NCBI RefSeq assembly: GCF_007431345.1
Contig: NZ_CP041730.1
Coordinates: 1,798,001 to 1,862,000, forward strand
DNA from: Chitinimonas arctica
GTDB taxonomy: Bacteria > Pseudomonadota > Gammaproteobacteria > Burkholderiales > Chitinimonadaceae
Direction of reading: 5' to 3'
Length of the DNA: 64,000 nucleotides
Of this stretch, positions 53,102 to 61,965 are shown in pieces. A program made the translations under genes and the position numbers. Positions within the stretch are counted from its first letter, which is position 1. The number at the start of each line of letters is the position of its first letter. Below the pieces are notes generated by a model, which saw only the letters and a program-made list of their open reading frames with translations, was not told the origin of the DNA and did no database searches.

Positions 53102-53722
53102 TTACTTCGAGTAGAACTCGACGACGAGCTGCTCGTTGATGTCGCTGGACAGGTCGCTGCGTTCTGGAGCGCTCTTGTAGACGCCTTCCATCTTCTTGCC
53201 ATCGACACTGACCCAACCCGGGAAACCGATTTGCTCAGCAAGCGCGAGCGCTTCCATGATACGAACCTGCTTCTTGGATTTATCACGCACACACACCACA
53301 TCACCGGCCTTGACCTGGTAAGACGCGATATTGACCACTACGCCATTGACGGTGATCGACTTGTGGCTGACCAGCTGCCGAGCTTCGGAGCGGGTAGAGC
53401 CAAAGCCCATGCGATACACGACGTTATCGAGACGCGCTTCAAGGATCTTCAGCAGGTTTTCACCCGTGGAGCCCTTACGGCGGGATGCCTCTTCAAAGTA
53501 ACGGCGGAATTGACGCTCAAGAACGCCGTAAATACGGCGGATCTTTTGCTTTTCACGCAGTTGTACACCAAAGCCGGAAAGACGGGGCTGTTTGGCACCG
53601 TGTTGACCAGGCTTACTATCCAGCTTGCACTTGCTATCCAAAGCGCGACGAGCGCTCTTCAGAAATAGATCAGTGCCTTCGCGGCGCGAAAGTTTACATT
53701 TCGGTCCGATATAACGTGCCAT
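53102..53722 (-). CDS. rpsD: Ribosomal protein S4
   Basis: 206-residue S4, a primary 16S rRNA binder and, in E. coli, the translational regulator of the alpha operon. The S4 RNA-binding motif (MGFGSTRSEARQLVSHKSITVNG) is at about residues 96-118. Follows rpsK by 15 bp. Confidence 0.98.
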   Translation of the reverse strand: MARYIGPKCKLSRREGTDLFLKSARRALDSKCKLDSKPGQHGAKQPRLSGFGVQLREKQKIRRIYGVLERQFRRYFEEASRRKGSTGENLLKILEARLDNVVYRMGFGSTRSEARQLVSHKSITVNGVVVNIASYQVKAGDVVCVRDKSKKQVRIMEALALAEQIGFPGWVSVDGKKMEGVYKSAPERSDLSSDINEQLVVEFYSK

Positions 53723-53737
53723 CTCGGGTCTCCGGAA

Positions 53738-54130
53738 TTAAATACGACGTTTTTTCGGCGGACGACAGCCGTTGTGCGGTACGGGGGTAACGTCGGAAAT
53801 GCTGGTAATCTTGAAGCCCAGCGCATTCAACGCACGCACAGCGGAATCGCGGCCGGGGCCGGGTCCCTTGATACGCACTTCGAGGTTCTTTACACCGTAT
53901 TCTTGGGCAACTTTACCAGCATGCTCCGCAGCTACCTGAGCCGCGAACGGTGTACTCTTCCGAGAGCCTTTAAACCCAGCACCGCCCGAGGTAGCCCAAG
54001 AAAGTGCATTCCCTTGACGATCGGTGATGGTTACGATCGTATTGTTGAACGAAGCGTGAACATGCACGATCCCTTCAGATACGACCTTTTTGACTTTCTT
54101 CCGTACACGCACTGTGTTTGCTTTAGCCAT
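53738..54130 (-). CDS. rpsK: Ribosomal protein S11
   Basis: 130-residue S11 of the 30S platform (VHASFNNTIVTITDRQGNAL core, PHNGCRPPKKRRI C-terminus). Follows rpsM by 17 bp. Confidence 0.98.
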   Translation of the reverse strand: MAKANTVRVRKKVKKVVSEGIVHVHASFNNTIVTITDRQGNALSWATSGGAGFKGSRKSTPFAAQVAAEHAGKVAQEYGVKNLEVRIKGPGPGRDSAVRALNALGFKITSISDVTPVPHNGCRPPKKRRI

Positions 54131-54147
54131 TGCTATTCCTTAAGTGC

Positions 54148-54510
54148 TTACTTCTTCCCAGCTATCGACTTACGCGGGCCCTTACGGGTACGCGCGTTCG
54201 TCCTAGTGCGCTGACCACGCGCGGGCAAGCCCTTGCGATGGCGCAGACCGCGATAACACCCTAGGTCCATCAGACGCTTAATGCTCATAGTGATCTCACG
54301 GCGCAGGTCGCCCTCTACCGTGAACTTGCCGACTTCTTCGCGCAGTTTGTCCATCTCCGCATCCGTCAGGTCCTTGATCTTACGATCGGCAGGAACAGCG
54401 GAGATAGCGCAGATAGCCTTGGCGCGAGTCTGTCCGATTCCGTAAATGGCCTGAAGGCCAATGACGGTATGCTGATGATTGGGAATGTTTACCCCAGCAA
54501 TACGGGCCAT
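54148..54510 (-). CDS. rpsM: Ribosomal protein S13
   Basis: 120-residue S13 of the 30S head (MARIAGVNIPNHQHTVIGLQ N-terminus, GLRHRKGLPARGQRT tail). In E. coli it opens the alpha operon; here it follows rpmJ by 74 bp. Confidence 0.98.
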   Translation of the reverse strand: MARIAGVNIPNHQHTVIGLQAIYGIGQTRAKAICAISAVPADRKIKDLTDAEMDKLREEVGKFTVEGDLRREITMSIKRLMDLGCYRGLRHRKGLPARGQRTRTNARTRKGPRKSIAGKK

Positions 54511-54584
54511 GATTCTCGTTACCCCAAAATTTAAAAGTTGCGGATTCTAGCACCAAGACTAGCCGACGACAACTGTCGCGCAGC

Positions 54585-54698
54585 TTAACCCTGACGTTGC
54601 TTGTGCCGTGGATCAGTACAGATCACGCGCACAACACGATTGCGACGAATGACCTTACAGTTACGGCAGATTTTCTTGACCGAAGCTTGAACTCGCAT
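54585..54698 (-). CDS. rpmJ: Ribosomal protein L36
   Basis: Read directly from the sequence: a 37-residue protein beginning MRVQASVKKICRNCKVI and ending HKQRQG. The zinc-ribbon ligands C11, C14, C27 and H32 are all present, so this is the zinc-binding (C+) form. It lies between secY and rpsM; the infA gene often found beside it is absent. Confidence 0.97.
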   Translation of the reverse strand: MRVQASVKKICRNCKVIRRNRVVRVICTDPRHKQRQG

Positions 54699-54816
54699 CG
54701 CTCTATCCTTTTCAATAAAAGACGCGCCATTTCGAATAGAAAAAATCTAAGCGTTACAACGCCGATCTTCTACATGACTCGTACGGGTTACCTATCGTTA
54801 GCCGCAAGCCTGTTGT

Positions 54817-56133
54817 TTAGCCAGCCTTGAAGTTCGCCTTCTTCAGCAAACTCTCGTACTGGTGGGACAACAAGTAAGACTGAACTTGCGCCATGAAATC
54901 CATCGTCACCACTACCACGATCAGGAGAGACGTACCGCCAAAGTAGAAGGGAAGCTTCGACTGCAGCAACAAGAATTCCGGAATCAGACAGACGGTGGTG
55001 ATATAGACCGCACCGATCAGGGTCAAGCGCAAAATTACTCGCTCGATGTACTTCGCGGTTTGATCACCCGGACGAATTCCCGGAATGAAGGCACCGCTCT
55101 TCTTCAGATTGTCTGCCGTTTCCTTGGGATTGAACACCAAGGCGGTATAGAAGTAACAGAAGAAGATAATCGCAGCCGCGTACAGCAGCACATACAGTGG
55201 TTGGCCTGGATGCAGCATGTCACCCACCCGTTTGAGCCACGAGAACGAACCCCAATTCCCGCTCATCGAAAAAAGCGTCGCGGGAAAAAGAATGATGCTC
55301 GAAGCAAAAATCGGCGGAATCACACCAGCCATGTTCAATTTAAGCGGCAAATGCGTACTCTGGCCTTGCATGACCCGGTTACCAACCTGGCGCTTGGCGT
55401 AGTTCACCAAGACCTTACGCTGACCGCGTTCCACAAATACCACACCGGCAATAAGCAATATCGCGCCCGCACCCAGAAGCAAGACAGCCCAGGCAGACAG
55501 GTTGCCCTGACTGGTCAGTTCCAGCACCTGCCCGATCGACGAGGGAATGCCAGCCGCGATACCCGAAAAAATCAGGATCGAGATGCCATTGCCCAGACCA
55601 CGCTCGGTAATCTGCTCGCCCAGCCACATCAGGAACATCGTGCCTGTAACGAGGGAGATCATCGCGGTCGTGTAAAACTCATACACGTTCGCGCCTGGAA
55701 TCAACAAATTCTGGGAGACAACCCAGCTCGCCGCGGAAAAACTCTGCACCGTTGCAATCGCAACCGTGAGATAGCGGGTGTACTGAGTGATCTTACGCCG
55801 TCCGGCCTCCCCTTCCTTCTTCATCTCCTTCAACTGCGGCACGACTTCCGAGCCCAGCTGCAAGATGATGGAAGCGGAGATGTAGGGCATGATCCCTATT
55901 GAAAAAATCGTCGCACGCGACAAGGCCCCACCAGAGAACATGTTGAACATGTTCAAAAGCCCGGCCCCGCTCTTCGACATGTCGAAGAGCTTGGCCAAGG
56001 CTACCGGATCAATACCGGGGATGGGGATATGCGCGCCAATGCGATAAACGATCAGGGCTCCGATCAGGAACCAAATTCGCTTTTTCAGATCCGCAAACTT
56101 GCTCGCGGTACTGGCCATCGCAGGATTTGCCAC
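54817..56133 (-). CDS. secY: Protein translocase subunit SecY
   Basis: Channel-forming subunit of the SecYEG translocon, 438 residues with ten membrane helices. The plug and lateral-gate region are normal; VSQNLLIPGAN and the C5-loop RGQRKVLVNYAKRQVGNR segment are visible. The start is a GTG at 56133 with AAGG 8 bp upstream; an ATG at codon 6 is the alternative. Follows rplO in the spc operon. Confidence 0.97.
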   Translation of the reverse strand: MANPAMASTASKFADLKKRIWFLIGALIVYRIGAHIPIPGIDPVALAKLFDMSKSGAGLLNMFNMFSGGALSRATIFSIGIMPYISASIILQLGSEVVPQLKEMKKEGEAGRRKITQYTRYLTVAIATVQSFSAASWVVSQNLLIPGANVYEFYTTAMISLVTGTMFLMWLGEQITERGLGNGISILIFSGIAAGIPSSIGQVLELTSQGNLSAWAVLLLGAGAILLIAGVVFVERGQRKVLVNYAKRQVGNRVMQGQSTHLPLKLNMAGVIPPIFASSIILFPATLFSMSGNWGSFSWLKRVGDMLHPGQPLYVLLYAAAIIFFCYFYTALVFNPKETADNLKKSGAFIPGIRPGDQTAKYIERVILRLTLIGAVYITTVCLIPEFLLLQSKLPFYFGGTSLLIVVVVTMDFMAQVQSYLLSHQYESLLKKANFKAG

Positions 56134-56155
56134 GTATATCGCCTTATCTCAAGCT

Positions 56156-56590
56156 TTATTCAGTGATGCTGCCGCCAGCAGCTTCCAATGCGGCACGGGC
56201 ACCGGCAGTCGCCAGTACGCCACGCAGCTTGACAGCCTTCTCGACAGTGCCGGCCAGGATCAGCTTGGCAGCCCGAGCGCCGTGAGGCACCAGGCCGGCT
56301 TGCTTCAACACCAGCAAATCGACATCATCAACCGGCAAACGGCTCAGATCACCCGTGCGCACTTGAGCGGTCAGGCCCTTGGTCAGGGACTTGAAGCCAC
56401 GCTTCGGCAGGCGACGTTGCAAAGGCATTTGACCGCCTTCGAAACCCACCTTGTGGAAACCACCGGAACGGGACTTCTGACCCTTGTGGCCACGGCCACA
56501 AGTTTTGCCAAGGCCTGAACCGATGCCACGGCCAACGCGCTTGTAAGCGTGCTTAGCGCCCTCAGCGGGCTTGATCGTATTCAGTTCCAT
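56156..56590 (-). CDS. rplO: Ribosomal protein L15
   Basis: 144-residue L15 (MELNTIKPAEGAKHAYKRVG N-terminus, the Gly-rich GRGIGSGLGKTCGRGHKGQ rRNA-binding stretch). Directly adjacent to rpmD with no gap. Confidence 0.98.
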   Translation of the reverse strand: MELNTIKPAEGAKHAYKRVGRGIGSGLGKTCGRGHKGQKSRSGGFHKVGFEGGQMPLQRRLPKRGFKSLTKGLTAQVRTGDLSRLPVDDVDLLVLKQAGLVPHGARAAKLILAGTVEKAVKLRGVLATAGARAALEAAGGSITE

Positions 56591-56776
56591 TTAGCTCTCG
56601 CTTTTCAGCAGGTAGCTGATCTTGTTGATCATGCCGCGGTTTTCCGGGGTGTCGATAACCTCAACCGATTGGTTGATTTTCTTCAGACCCAGACCACGAG
56701 CACACGCCTTGTGTGCTTCGAGACGGCCAATCAAGCTCTTGACGAGCGTTACTTTAATCATGCGAGCATTAGCCAT
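56591..56776 (-). CDS. rpmD: Ribosomal protein L30
   Basis: 61-residue L30, starting MANARMIKVTLVKSLIGR at the ATG at 56776. The longer open frame upstream is inside rpsE. The start overlaps the rpsE stop by 8 bp, implying coupled translation. Confidence 0.97.
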   Translation of the reverse strand: MANARMIKVTLVKSLIGRLEAHKACARGLGLKKINQSVEVIDTPENRGMINKISYLLKSES

Positions 56777-57290
56777 TGGACTCGGCTCCCACGATATCCT
56801 CGATAGCCTTGCCACGCTTCGCAGCGATTTCAGCCGGGCTACGCAGCTTGGACAATGCATCCAAGGTAGCGCGAACGAGGTTGTAAGGATTGGTCGAACC
56901 GTGGCACTTGGCCGAAATATTGGTTACGCCCATCACTTCGAATACCGCACGCATCGGGCCGCCAGCCTTGATACCGGCACCGTCGGCAGCGGGCTGCATA
57001 AACACGGTGGTAGCACCGTGCTTACCCATCACAGCATGCTGTACGGTACCGTTCTTCAGGCTGATCTTCACCAGCTTGCGACGGGCTTCTTCCATTGCTT
57101 TCTGTACGGCTACGGGCACTTCCTTGGACTTGCCCTTACCCATACCGATACGACCATCACCGTCACCGACCACGGTCAGTGCGGCGAAACCCATGATCCG
57201 GCCACCTTTCACCACCTTGGTGACGCGGTTGACGCTGATCATCTTTTCCCGCAGGCCATCGCCGCGGTCTTCGATCTCAGACTTCGCCAT
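56769..57290 (-). CDS. rpsE: Ribosomal protein S5
   Basis: 173-residue S5, involved in decoding fidelity. The double-stranded RNA-binding half (INRVTKVVKGGRIMGFAALTV) and the C-terminal half (NIYNLVRATLDAL-type segment) are intact. Follows rplR by 10 bp. Confidence 0.98.
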   Translation of the reverse strand: MAKSEIEDRGDGLREKMISVNRVTKVVKGGRIMGFAALTVVGDGDGRIGMGKGKSKEVPVAVQKAMEEARRKLVKISLKNGTVQHAVMGKHGATTVFMQPAADGAGIKAGGPMRAVFEVMGVTNISAKCHGSTNPYNLVRATLDALSKLRSPAEIAAKRGKAIEDIVGAESNG

Positions 57291-57300
57291 GTTTGACTCC

Positions 57301-57654
57301 TTAGAATTCGAGGCCGGCTTCGCGCGCCGCGTCGGCCAGCGCTTTCACGCGACCGTGGTAATGAAAGCCCGAGCGGTCGAAGGCGACGGCGGTAACGCCG
57401 GCAGCCTTGGCCTTTTCGGCGATGCGCTTACCAACAGCAGCTGCCGCGGTCGTGTTGCCACCGTTGCTGACTTCCTTGCGGAAATCAACTTCCAGCGACG
57501 ACGCACTGGCCAGCACCTTGCCACCGGTCTCATCGATGACCTGGGCGTAGATATGGCTGTTGGTGCGATGAACCGACAGGCGCACCACTTTCAAGCCAGC
57601 GATACGGGCACGGGTTTTGCGGGCCCTGCGCAGACGTGTTTCGTTCTTGTCCAT
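57301..57654 (-). CDS. rplR: Ribosomal protein L18
   Basis: 117-residue L18, a 5S rRNA-binding protein (LSVHRTNSHIYAQVI core, GFHYHGRVKALADAAREAGL C-terminus). Follows rplF by 14 bp. Confidence 0.98.
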   Translation of the reverse strand: MDKNETRLRRARKTRARIAGLKVVRLSVHRTNSHIYAQVIDETGGKVLASASSLEVDFRKEVSNGGNTTAAAAVGKRIAEKAKAAGVTAVAFDRSGFHYHGRVKALADAAREAGLEF

Positions 57655-57668
57655 GATTTCAGCCTCGA

Positions 57669-58202
57669 TTACTTCTTCTTGGTTTCTTTCAGGGTCACCG
57701 TTTCGTCGCTATAGCGAACACCCTTGCCCTTGTAAGGCTCTGGCGGACGATAAGCGCGAATTTCAGCGGCGACCTGACCAACCTGCTGCTTGTCTACGCC
57801 CTTCAGCAGAATTTCGGTCTGCGATGGGGTTTCAACTTTGACACCAGCCGGCATCTTGTGGGCAACAGGGTGCGAGAAACCAAGGGTCAGGTTGAGCAGC
57901 TCGCCTTGGGCTTGGGCACGATAGCCCACGCCGACCAGCAGAAGCTTGCGCTCAAAACCTTTGGAAACGCCGGTCACAATGTTGTTGAGCAGGGCGCGCA
58001 TGGTGCCGGACATAGCCCGGGAATGCTTGCTCTCGTCAACAGCCTTGAAAACCAGGGCATTGTTCTCGACCTTGATCTCGACAGCAGCGTCCAGAGGACG
58101 GGAAGCCGAGCCCAGCGGGCCCTTCACTACAATCGCGCCTGCGGCGATGCTGACTTCGACACCAGCCGGCAGGACGATAGGGTTTTTAGCTACACGGGAC
58201 AT
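57669..58202 (-). CDS. rplF: Ribosomal protein L6
   Basis: 177-residue L6 (MSRVAKNPIVLPAGVEV N-terminus, YRPPEPYKGKGVRY C-terminal motif). Two tandem alpha/beta domains are full length. Follows rpsH by 11 bp. Confidence 0.98.
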   Translation of the reverse strand: MSRVAKNPIVLPAGVEVSIAAGAIVVKGPLGSASRPLDAAVEIKVENNALVFKAVDESKHSRAMSGTMRALLNNIVTGVSKGFERKLLLVGVGYRAQAQGELLNLTLGFSHPVAHKMPAGVKVETPSQTEILLKGVDKQQVGQVAAEIRAYRPPEPYKGKGVRYSDETVTLKETKKK

Positions 58203-58213
58203 TACTCAGCTCC

Positions 58214-58609
58214 TTACGCCACGTAGCACAAGAGCTCGCCACCGATACCTTGGGCGCGTGCTTTGCGATCAGTCATCACACCCATGGAGGTGGAGACAAT
58301 GGCGATACCGAGGCCGTTCATGACCTTGGGAATGTCGTCCACACCCTTGTAAATACGCAAACCTGGCTTGGAGACACGATCAATGCGCTCAATAACCGGA
58401 CGACCCGCGTAGTACTTGAGCTCGATATCGAGCTGGGGCTTCTTTTCATCGCCGCTAACAGCGAAGTTTTCGATATAACCTTCATCCTTGAGCACGGTAG
58501 CAATGGCTACTTTCAGCTTGGAGGAAGGCATCGTTACCGACGGCTTGTCCGCACGCTGAGCGTTACGGATGCGGGTCAGCATATCGGCGATGGGATCATG
58601 CATACTCAT
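58214..58609 (-). CDS. rpsH: Ribosomal protein S8
   Basis: 131-residue S8, a core 16S rRNA binder and, in E. coli, the translational repressor of the spc operon. N-terminus MSMHDPIADMLTRIRNAQ; C-terminus GVMTDRKARAQGIGGELLCYV. The second ATG (MHDPIADM) is an equally possible start. Confidence 0.98.
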   Translation of the reverse strand: MSMHDPIADMLTRIRNAQRADKPSVTMPSSKLKVAIATVLKDEGYIENFAVSGDEKKPQLDIELKYYAGRPVIERIDRVSKPGLRIYKGVDDIPKVMNGLGIAIVSTSMGVMTDRKARAQGIGGELLCYVA

Positions 58610-58620
58610 TCGTGATCTCC

Positions 58621-58926
58621 TTACCAGCTGGCCTTGACGACGCCTGGGATTTCGCCACGCATGGCAATCTCACGCAACTTGTTACGGCCGAGGCCGAACT
58701 TACGGAACACGCCACGCGGACGACCGGTGATAGCACAACGGTTGCGCAGGCGAGTCGGATTAGCATTACGCGGCAAAGCCTGCAACTTCAGGCGGGCAGC
58801 GAAACGCTCTTCGTCGCTCAGGTTCTGGTCATTGATGATTGCCAGCAACTGCTCGCGCTTTGGGGAAAATTTCTCCACCAGCTTCTCGCGCTTTTTTTGA
58901 CGGTTGATCAAAGCAAGTTTAGCCAT
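58621..58926 (-). CDS. rpsN: Ribosomal protein S14
   Basis: 101-residue S14 of the long, non-zinc (C-) form: the C-terminal motif NRCAITGRPRGVFRKFGLGR is present but CxxC zinc pairs are not. Follows rplE by 8 bp. Confidence 0.98.
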   Translation of the reverse strand: MAKLALINRQKKREKLVEKFSPKREQLLAIINDQNLSDEERFAARLKLQALPRNANPTRLRNRCAITGRPRGVFRKFGLGRNKLREIAMRGEIPGVVKASW

Positions 58927-58934
58927 GGCAAACC

Positions 58935-59474
58935 TCAGTTCTTAAACGGAAACTTGAACGCGGCGAGCAGCGCACGGGCTTCTTCGTCGGTCTTCGCGGT
59001 CGTCGTGATGGTGATATTCATACCACGCAGCGCGTCGATCTTGTCGTATTCGATTTCCGGGAAAATGATCTGTTCCTTGACGCCCATGTTGTAGTTACCA
59101 CGGCCATCGAAAGACTTACCAGACACACCACGGAAGTCGCGGATACGTGGCATGGCCACGGTCACCAGACGATCCAGGAATTCGAACATCCGCTCGCGGC
59201 GCAGGGTAACCTTGCAGCCGACGGGGTAGTTGTCACGAATCTTGAAACCGGCGATCGACTTCTTCGACAGGGTCACAACGGGCTTTTGGCCGGCGATCTT
59301 GGTCAGGTCGCCAACGGCGTGTTCCATGACCTTCTTATCGGCCACAGCTTCGCCTACACCCATGTTGATGGTGATCTTTTCGATGCGCGGCACTTCCATG
59401 ATCGACTTGTAGCCGAACTTTTCAGTAAGCTGCGGAACGACTGTTTCTTTGTAGAATTCTTGCAAACGAGCCAT
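58935..59474 (-). CDS. rplE: Ribosomal protein L5
   Basis: 179-residue L5, 5S rRNA-binding and part of the central protuberance (MARLQEFYKETVVPQLTEKFG N-terminus, TLRRERMFEFLDRL core). Follows rplX by 5 bp. Confidence 0.98.
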   Translation of the reverse strand: MARLQEFYKETVVPQLTEKFGYKSIMEVPRIEKITINMGVGEAVADKKVMEHAVGDLTKIAGQKPVVTLSKKSIAGFKIRDNYPVGCKVTLRRERMFEFLDRLVTVAMPRIRDFRGVSGKSFDGRGNYNMGVKEQIIFPEIEYDKIDALRGMNITITTTAKTDEEARALLAAFKFPFKN

Positions 59475-59479
59475 ATTCT

Positions 59480-59797
59480 TTAGCCCCCAACCACTTCGCC
59501 GTTCGACTTGAACACGCGAACTTTTTTGCCATCGTCCAGCACCTTGAAGCCAACGCGGTCGGCCTTTTGGGTTGCCTTGTTGAAGATGGCGACGTTAGAA
59601 ACCTGAATTGGCATCGTCTTATCAACAATACCGCCCACAACACCGCGAACCGGATTAGGCTTCTGGTGCTTCTTGACGACATTGATGCCTTCAACGACGA
59701 CCTTGTCGTCGATCAGGACGCGCAAAACGGTGCCGCGCTTACCTTTGTCTTTACCGGTGATGACGACGACTTCGTCGCCTTTACGAATCTTGTTCAT
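59480..59797 (-). CDS. rplX: Ribosomal protein L24
   Basis: 105-residue L24, an assembly initiator of the 50S subunit. The KOW motif KIRKGDEVVVITGKDKGKRG is at the N-terminus. Follows rplN by 10 bp. Confidence 0.98.
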   Translation of the reverse strand: MNKIRKGDEVVVITGKDKGKRGTVLRVLIDDKVVVEGINVVKKHQKPNPVRGVVGGIVDKTMPIQVSNVAIFNKATQKADRVGFKVLDDGKKVRVFKSNGEVVGG

Positions 59798-59807
59798 GCG
59801 CGACCCC

Positions 59808-60176
59808 TTACAGCACTTCTGGCGCGAGTGAGACGATCTTCATGAAGCGCTCGGTGCGCAGTTCACGCGTCACCGGTCCGAAGATACGGGTGCCGATCGG
59901 CTCAAGCTTGTTGTTGAGGAGCACGGCGGCATTGCCATCAAACTTGATGAGCTGGCCATCCGAACGACGAACACCCTTTGCGGTGCGAACAACGACGGCG
60001 TTATAAACGTCGCCCTTCTTCACACGGCCACGCGGTGCGGCGTCCTTGATGGTCACCTTGATGACATCACCTACCGAAGCGTAACGACGCTTAGAGCCAC
60101 CCAGCACCTTGATGCACATTACAGAACGCGCACCGGTGTTATCGGCAACATCCAGCATGGATTGCATTTGAATCAT
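59808..60176 (-). CDS. rplN: Ribosomal protein L14
   Basis: 122-residue L14 (MIQMQSMLDVADNTGARSVM). The ATG at 60176 is chosen because GGAG lies 9 bp upstream and it gives the universal length; the frame extends five codons further. First gene of the spc operon, behind a 223-bp leader with two dyads. Confidence 0.97.
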   Translation of the reverse strand: MIQMQSMLDVADNTGARSVMCIKVLGGSKRRYASVGDVIKVTIKDAAPRGRVKKGDVYNAVVVRTAKGVRRSDGQLIKFDGNAAVLLNNKLEPIGTRIFGPVTRELRTERFMKIVSLAPEVL

Positions 60177-60209
60177 GTAAACAAACTCCAACTTAACCCG
60201 TCAACGTCC

Positions 60210-60226
60210 GCCGGAAAATTTCCGGC
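60210..60226. repeat. Palindrome in the rplN leader
   Basis: GCCGGAAAATTTCCGGC is a perfect palindrome around one base, 33 bp upstream of the rplN start. It would form a short hairpin in the spc mRNA leader, or bind a protein as DNA. No known site is recognised. Confidence 0.55.
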
Positions 60227-60331
60227 AGTACCGCGGCGAACCACGGCACAACGGCCAGTTTTGGACCCCGTAAGGGAGACAATTCCTAAGCCATCGGCAG
60301 CAGGACGCCACTTTTGACGAAGGATAAACAG

Positions 60332-60362
60332 CAGGGCATTCTACAAGTCGTAGAATGCCCTG
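60332..60362 (-). terminator. 13-bp hairpin between rpsQ and rplN
   Basis: CAGGGCATTCTAC (60332-60344) and GTAGAATGCCCTG (60350-60362) are a perfect 13-bp stem with a 5-nt loop, 38 bp past the rpsQ stop. The sequence after it on the minus strand (CTGTTTATCC) is only weakly T-rich. It probably ends or attenuates the S10 operon before the spc operon. Confidence 0.75.
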
Positions 60363-60399
60363 GCAAGCTATTTACGCAAAAAGTGATTAAAAATCACAA

Positions 60400-60663
60400 T
60401 CAAACGTTGCGTGCCTTCTCGATGAGTGCCGTCACGATCCAGGACTTGGTCTTGGAAAGCGGACGGGTTTCTTCGATCGTCACCATGTCGCCTTCGCCGT
60501 AGGCGTTGGTTTCATCGTGAGCGTGGTACTTCTTGGACAAGCGAATGATCTTGCCGTAGAGCGGGTGCTTCACTTTACGCTCGACCAGCACGGTCACGGT
60601 CTTGTCCATCTTGTCGCTGACCACACGGCCAGTCAGCGAACGTTTCAGTTTGGTCTCGGTCAT
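60400..60663 (-). CDS. rpsQ: Ribosomal protein S17
   Basis: 87-residue S17, a primary 16S rRNA binder (RSLTGRVVSDKMDKTVTVLVER core, EETRPLSKTKSWIV segment). Last gene of the S10 operon, adjacent to rpmC. Confidence 0.98.
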   Translation of the reverse strand: MTETKLKRSLTGRVVSDKMDKTVTVLVERKVKHPLYGKIIRLSKKYHAHDETNAYGEGDMVTIEETRPLSKTKSWIVTALIEKARNV

Positions 60664-60852
60664 TTACGCCACCTTCTGAGCCAGGATGGTGCGAACGCGC
60701 GCGATATCGCGGCGAACGCGCTTCAGTTCGCTGGTCTTGGCAAGCTGCTGGGTAGCCAGCTGCATGCGCAGGCCGAACTGGGCCTTCAGGAGCGAGGTAA
60801 GCTCAACTTTGAGCTCATCGACCGATTTGTTACGCAATTCAGTCGTTTTCAT
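60664..60852 (-). CDS. rpmC: Ribosomal protein L29
   Basis: 62-residue L29 beside the peptide exit tunnel. ATG at 60852 (MKTTELRNKSVDELKVEL) is the family start; the frame extends five codons further into rplP. Overlap-free with rpsQ by zero bases. Confidence 0.97.
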   Translation of the reverse strand: MKTTELRNKSVDELKVELTSLLKAQFGLRMQLATQQLAKTSELKRVRRDIARVRTILAQKVA

Positions 60853-60853
60853 C

Positions 60854-61270
60854 TCACTGCCCCACATTTCGGGTTACGAAAGTCGTCGCGATCGGCAGCT
60901 TGGCGGCAGCCAGACGGAAGGCTTCGCGGGCGAGAGTCTCGTCCACGCCGTCCATCTCGTACAGCACCTTACCTGGCTGAATCTCGGCAACGTAGTATTC
61001 CGGATTACCTTTACCATTACCCATCCGGACTTCGGCGGGCTTGGAAGAAATCGGCTTGTCCGGGAATACACGGATCCACACGCGGCCGCCACGCTTGATA
61101 TGACGAGTCATGGCGCGACGGGCGGCTTCGATCTGGCGAGCAGTCAAACGGCCACGGCCGATGGCCTTCAGACCCCACTCACCGAAGCTGACCTTGTTAC
61201 CGCGAGTAGCGACGCCGGTGTTGCGGCCCTTCTGCTGTTTGCGGTACTTAAGTCTAGTTGGCTGCAGCAT
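60854..61270 (-). CDS. rplP: Ribosomal protein L16
   Basis: 138-residue L16 near the peptidyl-transferase centre (MLQPTRLKYRKQQKGRNTG N-terminus, GKVLYEMDGVDETLAREAF segment). Its start lies inside rpsC, a 17-bp overlap. Confidence 0.98.
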   Translation of the reverse strand: MLQPTRLKYRKQQKGRNTGVATRGNKVSFGEWGLKAIGRGRLTARQIEAARRAMTRHIKRGGRVWIRVFPDKPISSKPAEVRMGNGKGNPEYYVAEIQPGKVLYEMDGVDETLAREAFRLAAAKLPIATTFVTRNVGQ

Positions 61271-61958
61271 TTCGAGGCCCCTTTCGCGGCTTGCGTTCGG
61301 CTTGTTCCGGCTGGACGACTACTTGCTCGCCGGCCTTGACCTCGCCCTTATAGACCCACACCTTGATGCCGATGATCCCGTAGGTCGTCTTGGCTTCCGA
61401 AGTGGCGTAATCGATATCGGCACGCAGGGTATGCAAAGGCACGCGGCCTTCACGGTACCACTCGGTACGGGCGATTTCGATACCATTGAGACGGCCCGAC
61501 GACATGATCTTGATGCCTTGGGCACCCAGACGCATGGCGTTTTGCATGGCACGCTTCATGGCGCGACGGAACATCACGCGCTTTTCCAGCTGCGAGGCGA
61601 TCGAATCGGCAATCACTTGCGCATCGGTTTCCGGCTTGCGGATTTCTTCGATGTTGATGTGAACCGGCACGCCCATCAGCTTGACCAGGTCGCGCTTGAG
61701 CAATTCGATATCTTCGCCCTTCTTGCCAATCACGACGCCTGGACGGGCGCTATGAATGGTGATGCGGGCGTTCTTGGCGGGACGCTCGATAACGACGCGA
61801 CCAACCGAGGCGTTTGCCAGCTTCTTCTTCAGAAACTCGCGCACCTTGATATCTTCGGCGAGCATGGCTGGGAAGTTTTTGCTATTCGCATACCACTTCG
61901 AAGCCCAGTTCTTATTTACGGCAAGACGGAAACCCGTCGGATGAATTTTCTGACCCAT
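61254..61958 (-). CDS. rpsC: Ribosomal protein S3
   Basis: 234-residue S3 of the mRNA entry site. The KH domain (about residues 39-110, GVVIGKKGEDIELLKRDL) and the C-terminal domain are complete. Follows rplV by 7 bp and overlaps rplP by 17 bp. Confidence 0.98.
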   Translation of the reverse strand: MGQKIHPTGFRLAVNKNWASKWYANSKNFPAMLAEDIKVREFLKKKLANASVGRVVIERPAKNARITIHSARPGVVIGKKGEDIELLKRDLVKLMGVPVHINIEEIRKPETDAQVIADSIASQLEKRVMFRRAMKRAMQNAMRLGAQGIKIMSSGRLNGIEIARTEWYREGRVPLHTLRADIDYATSEAKTTYGIIGIKVWVYKGEVKAGEQVVVQPEQAERKPRKGPRNAAAN

Positions 61959-61965
61959 ATCGTTC

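Noticed and set aside
51989..53668. 559-codon plus-strand frame
   Set aside because: It is antisense to rpoA and rpsD, both essential and clear.
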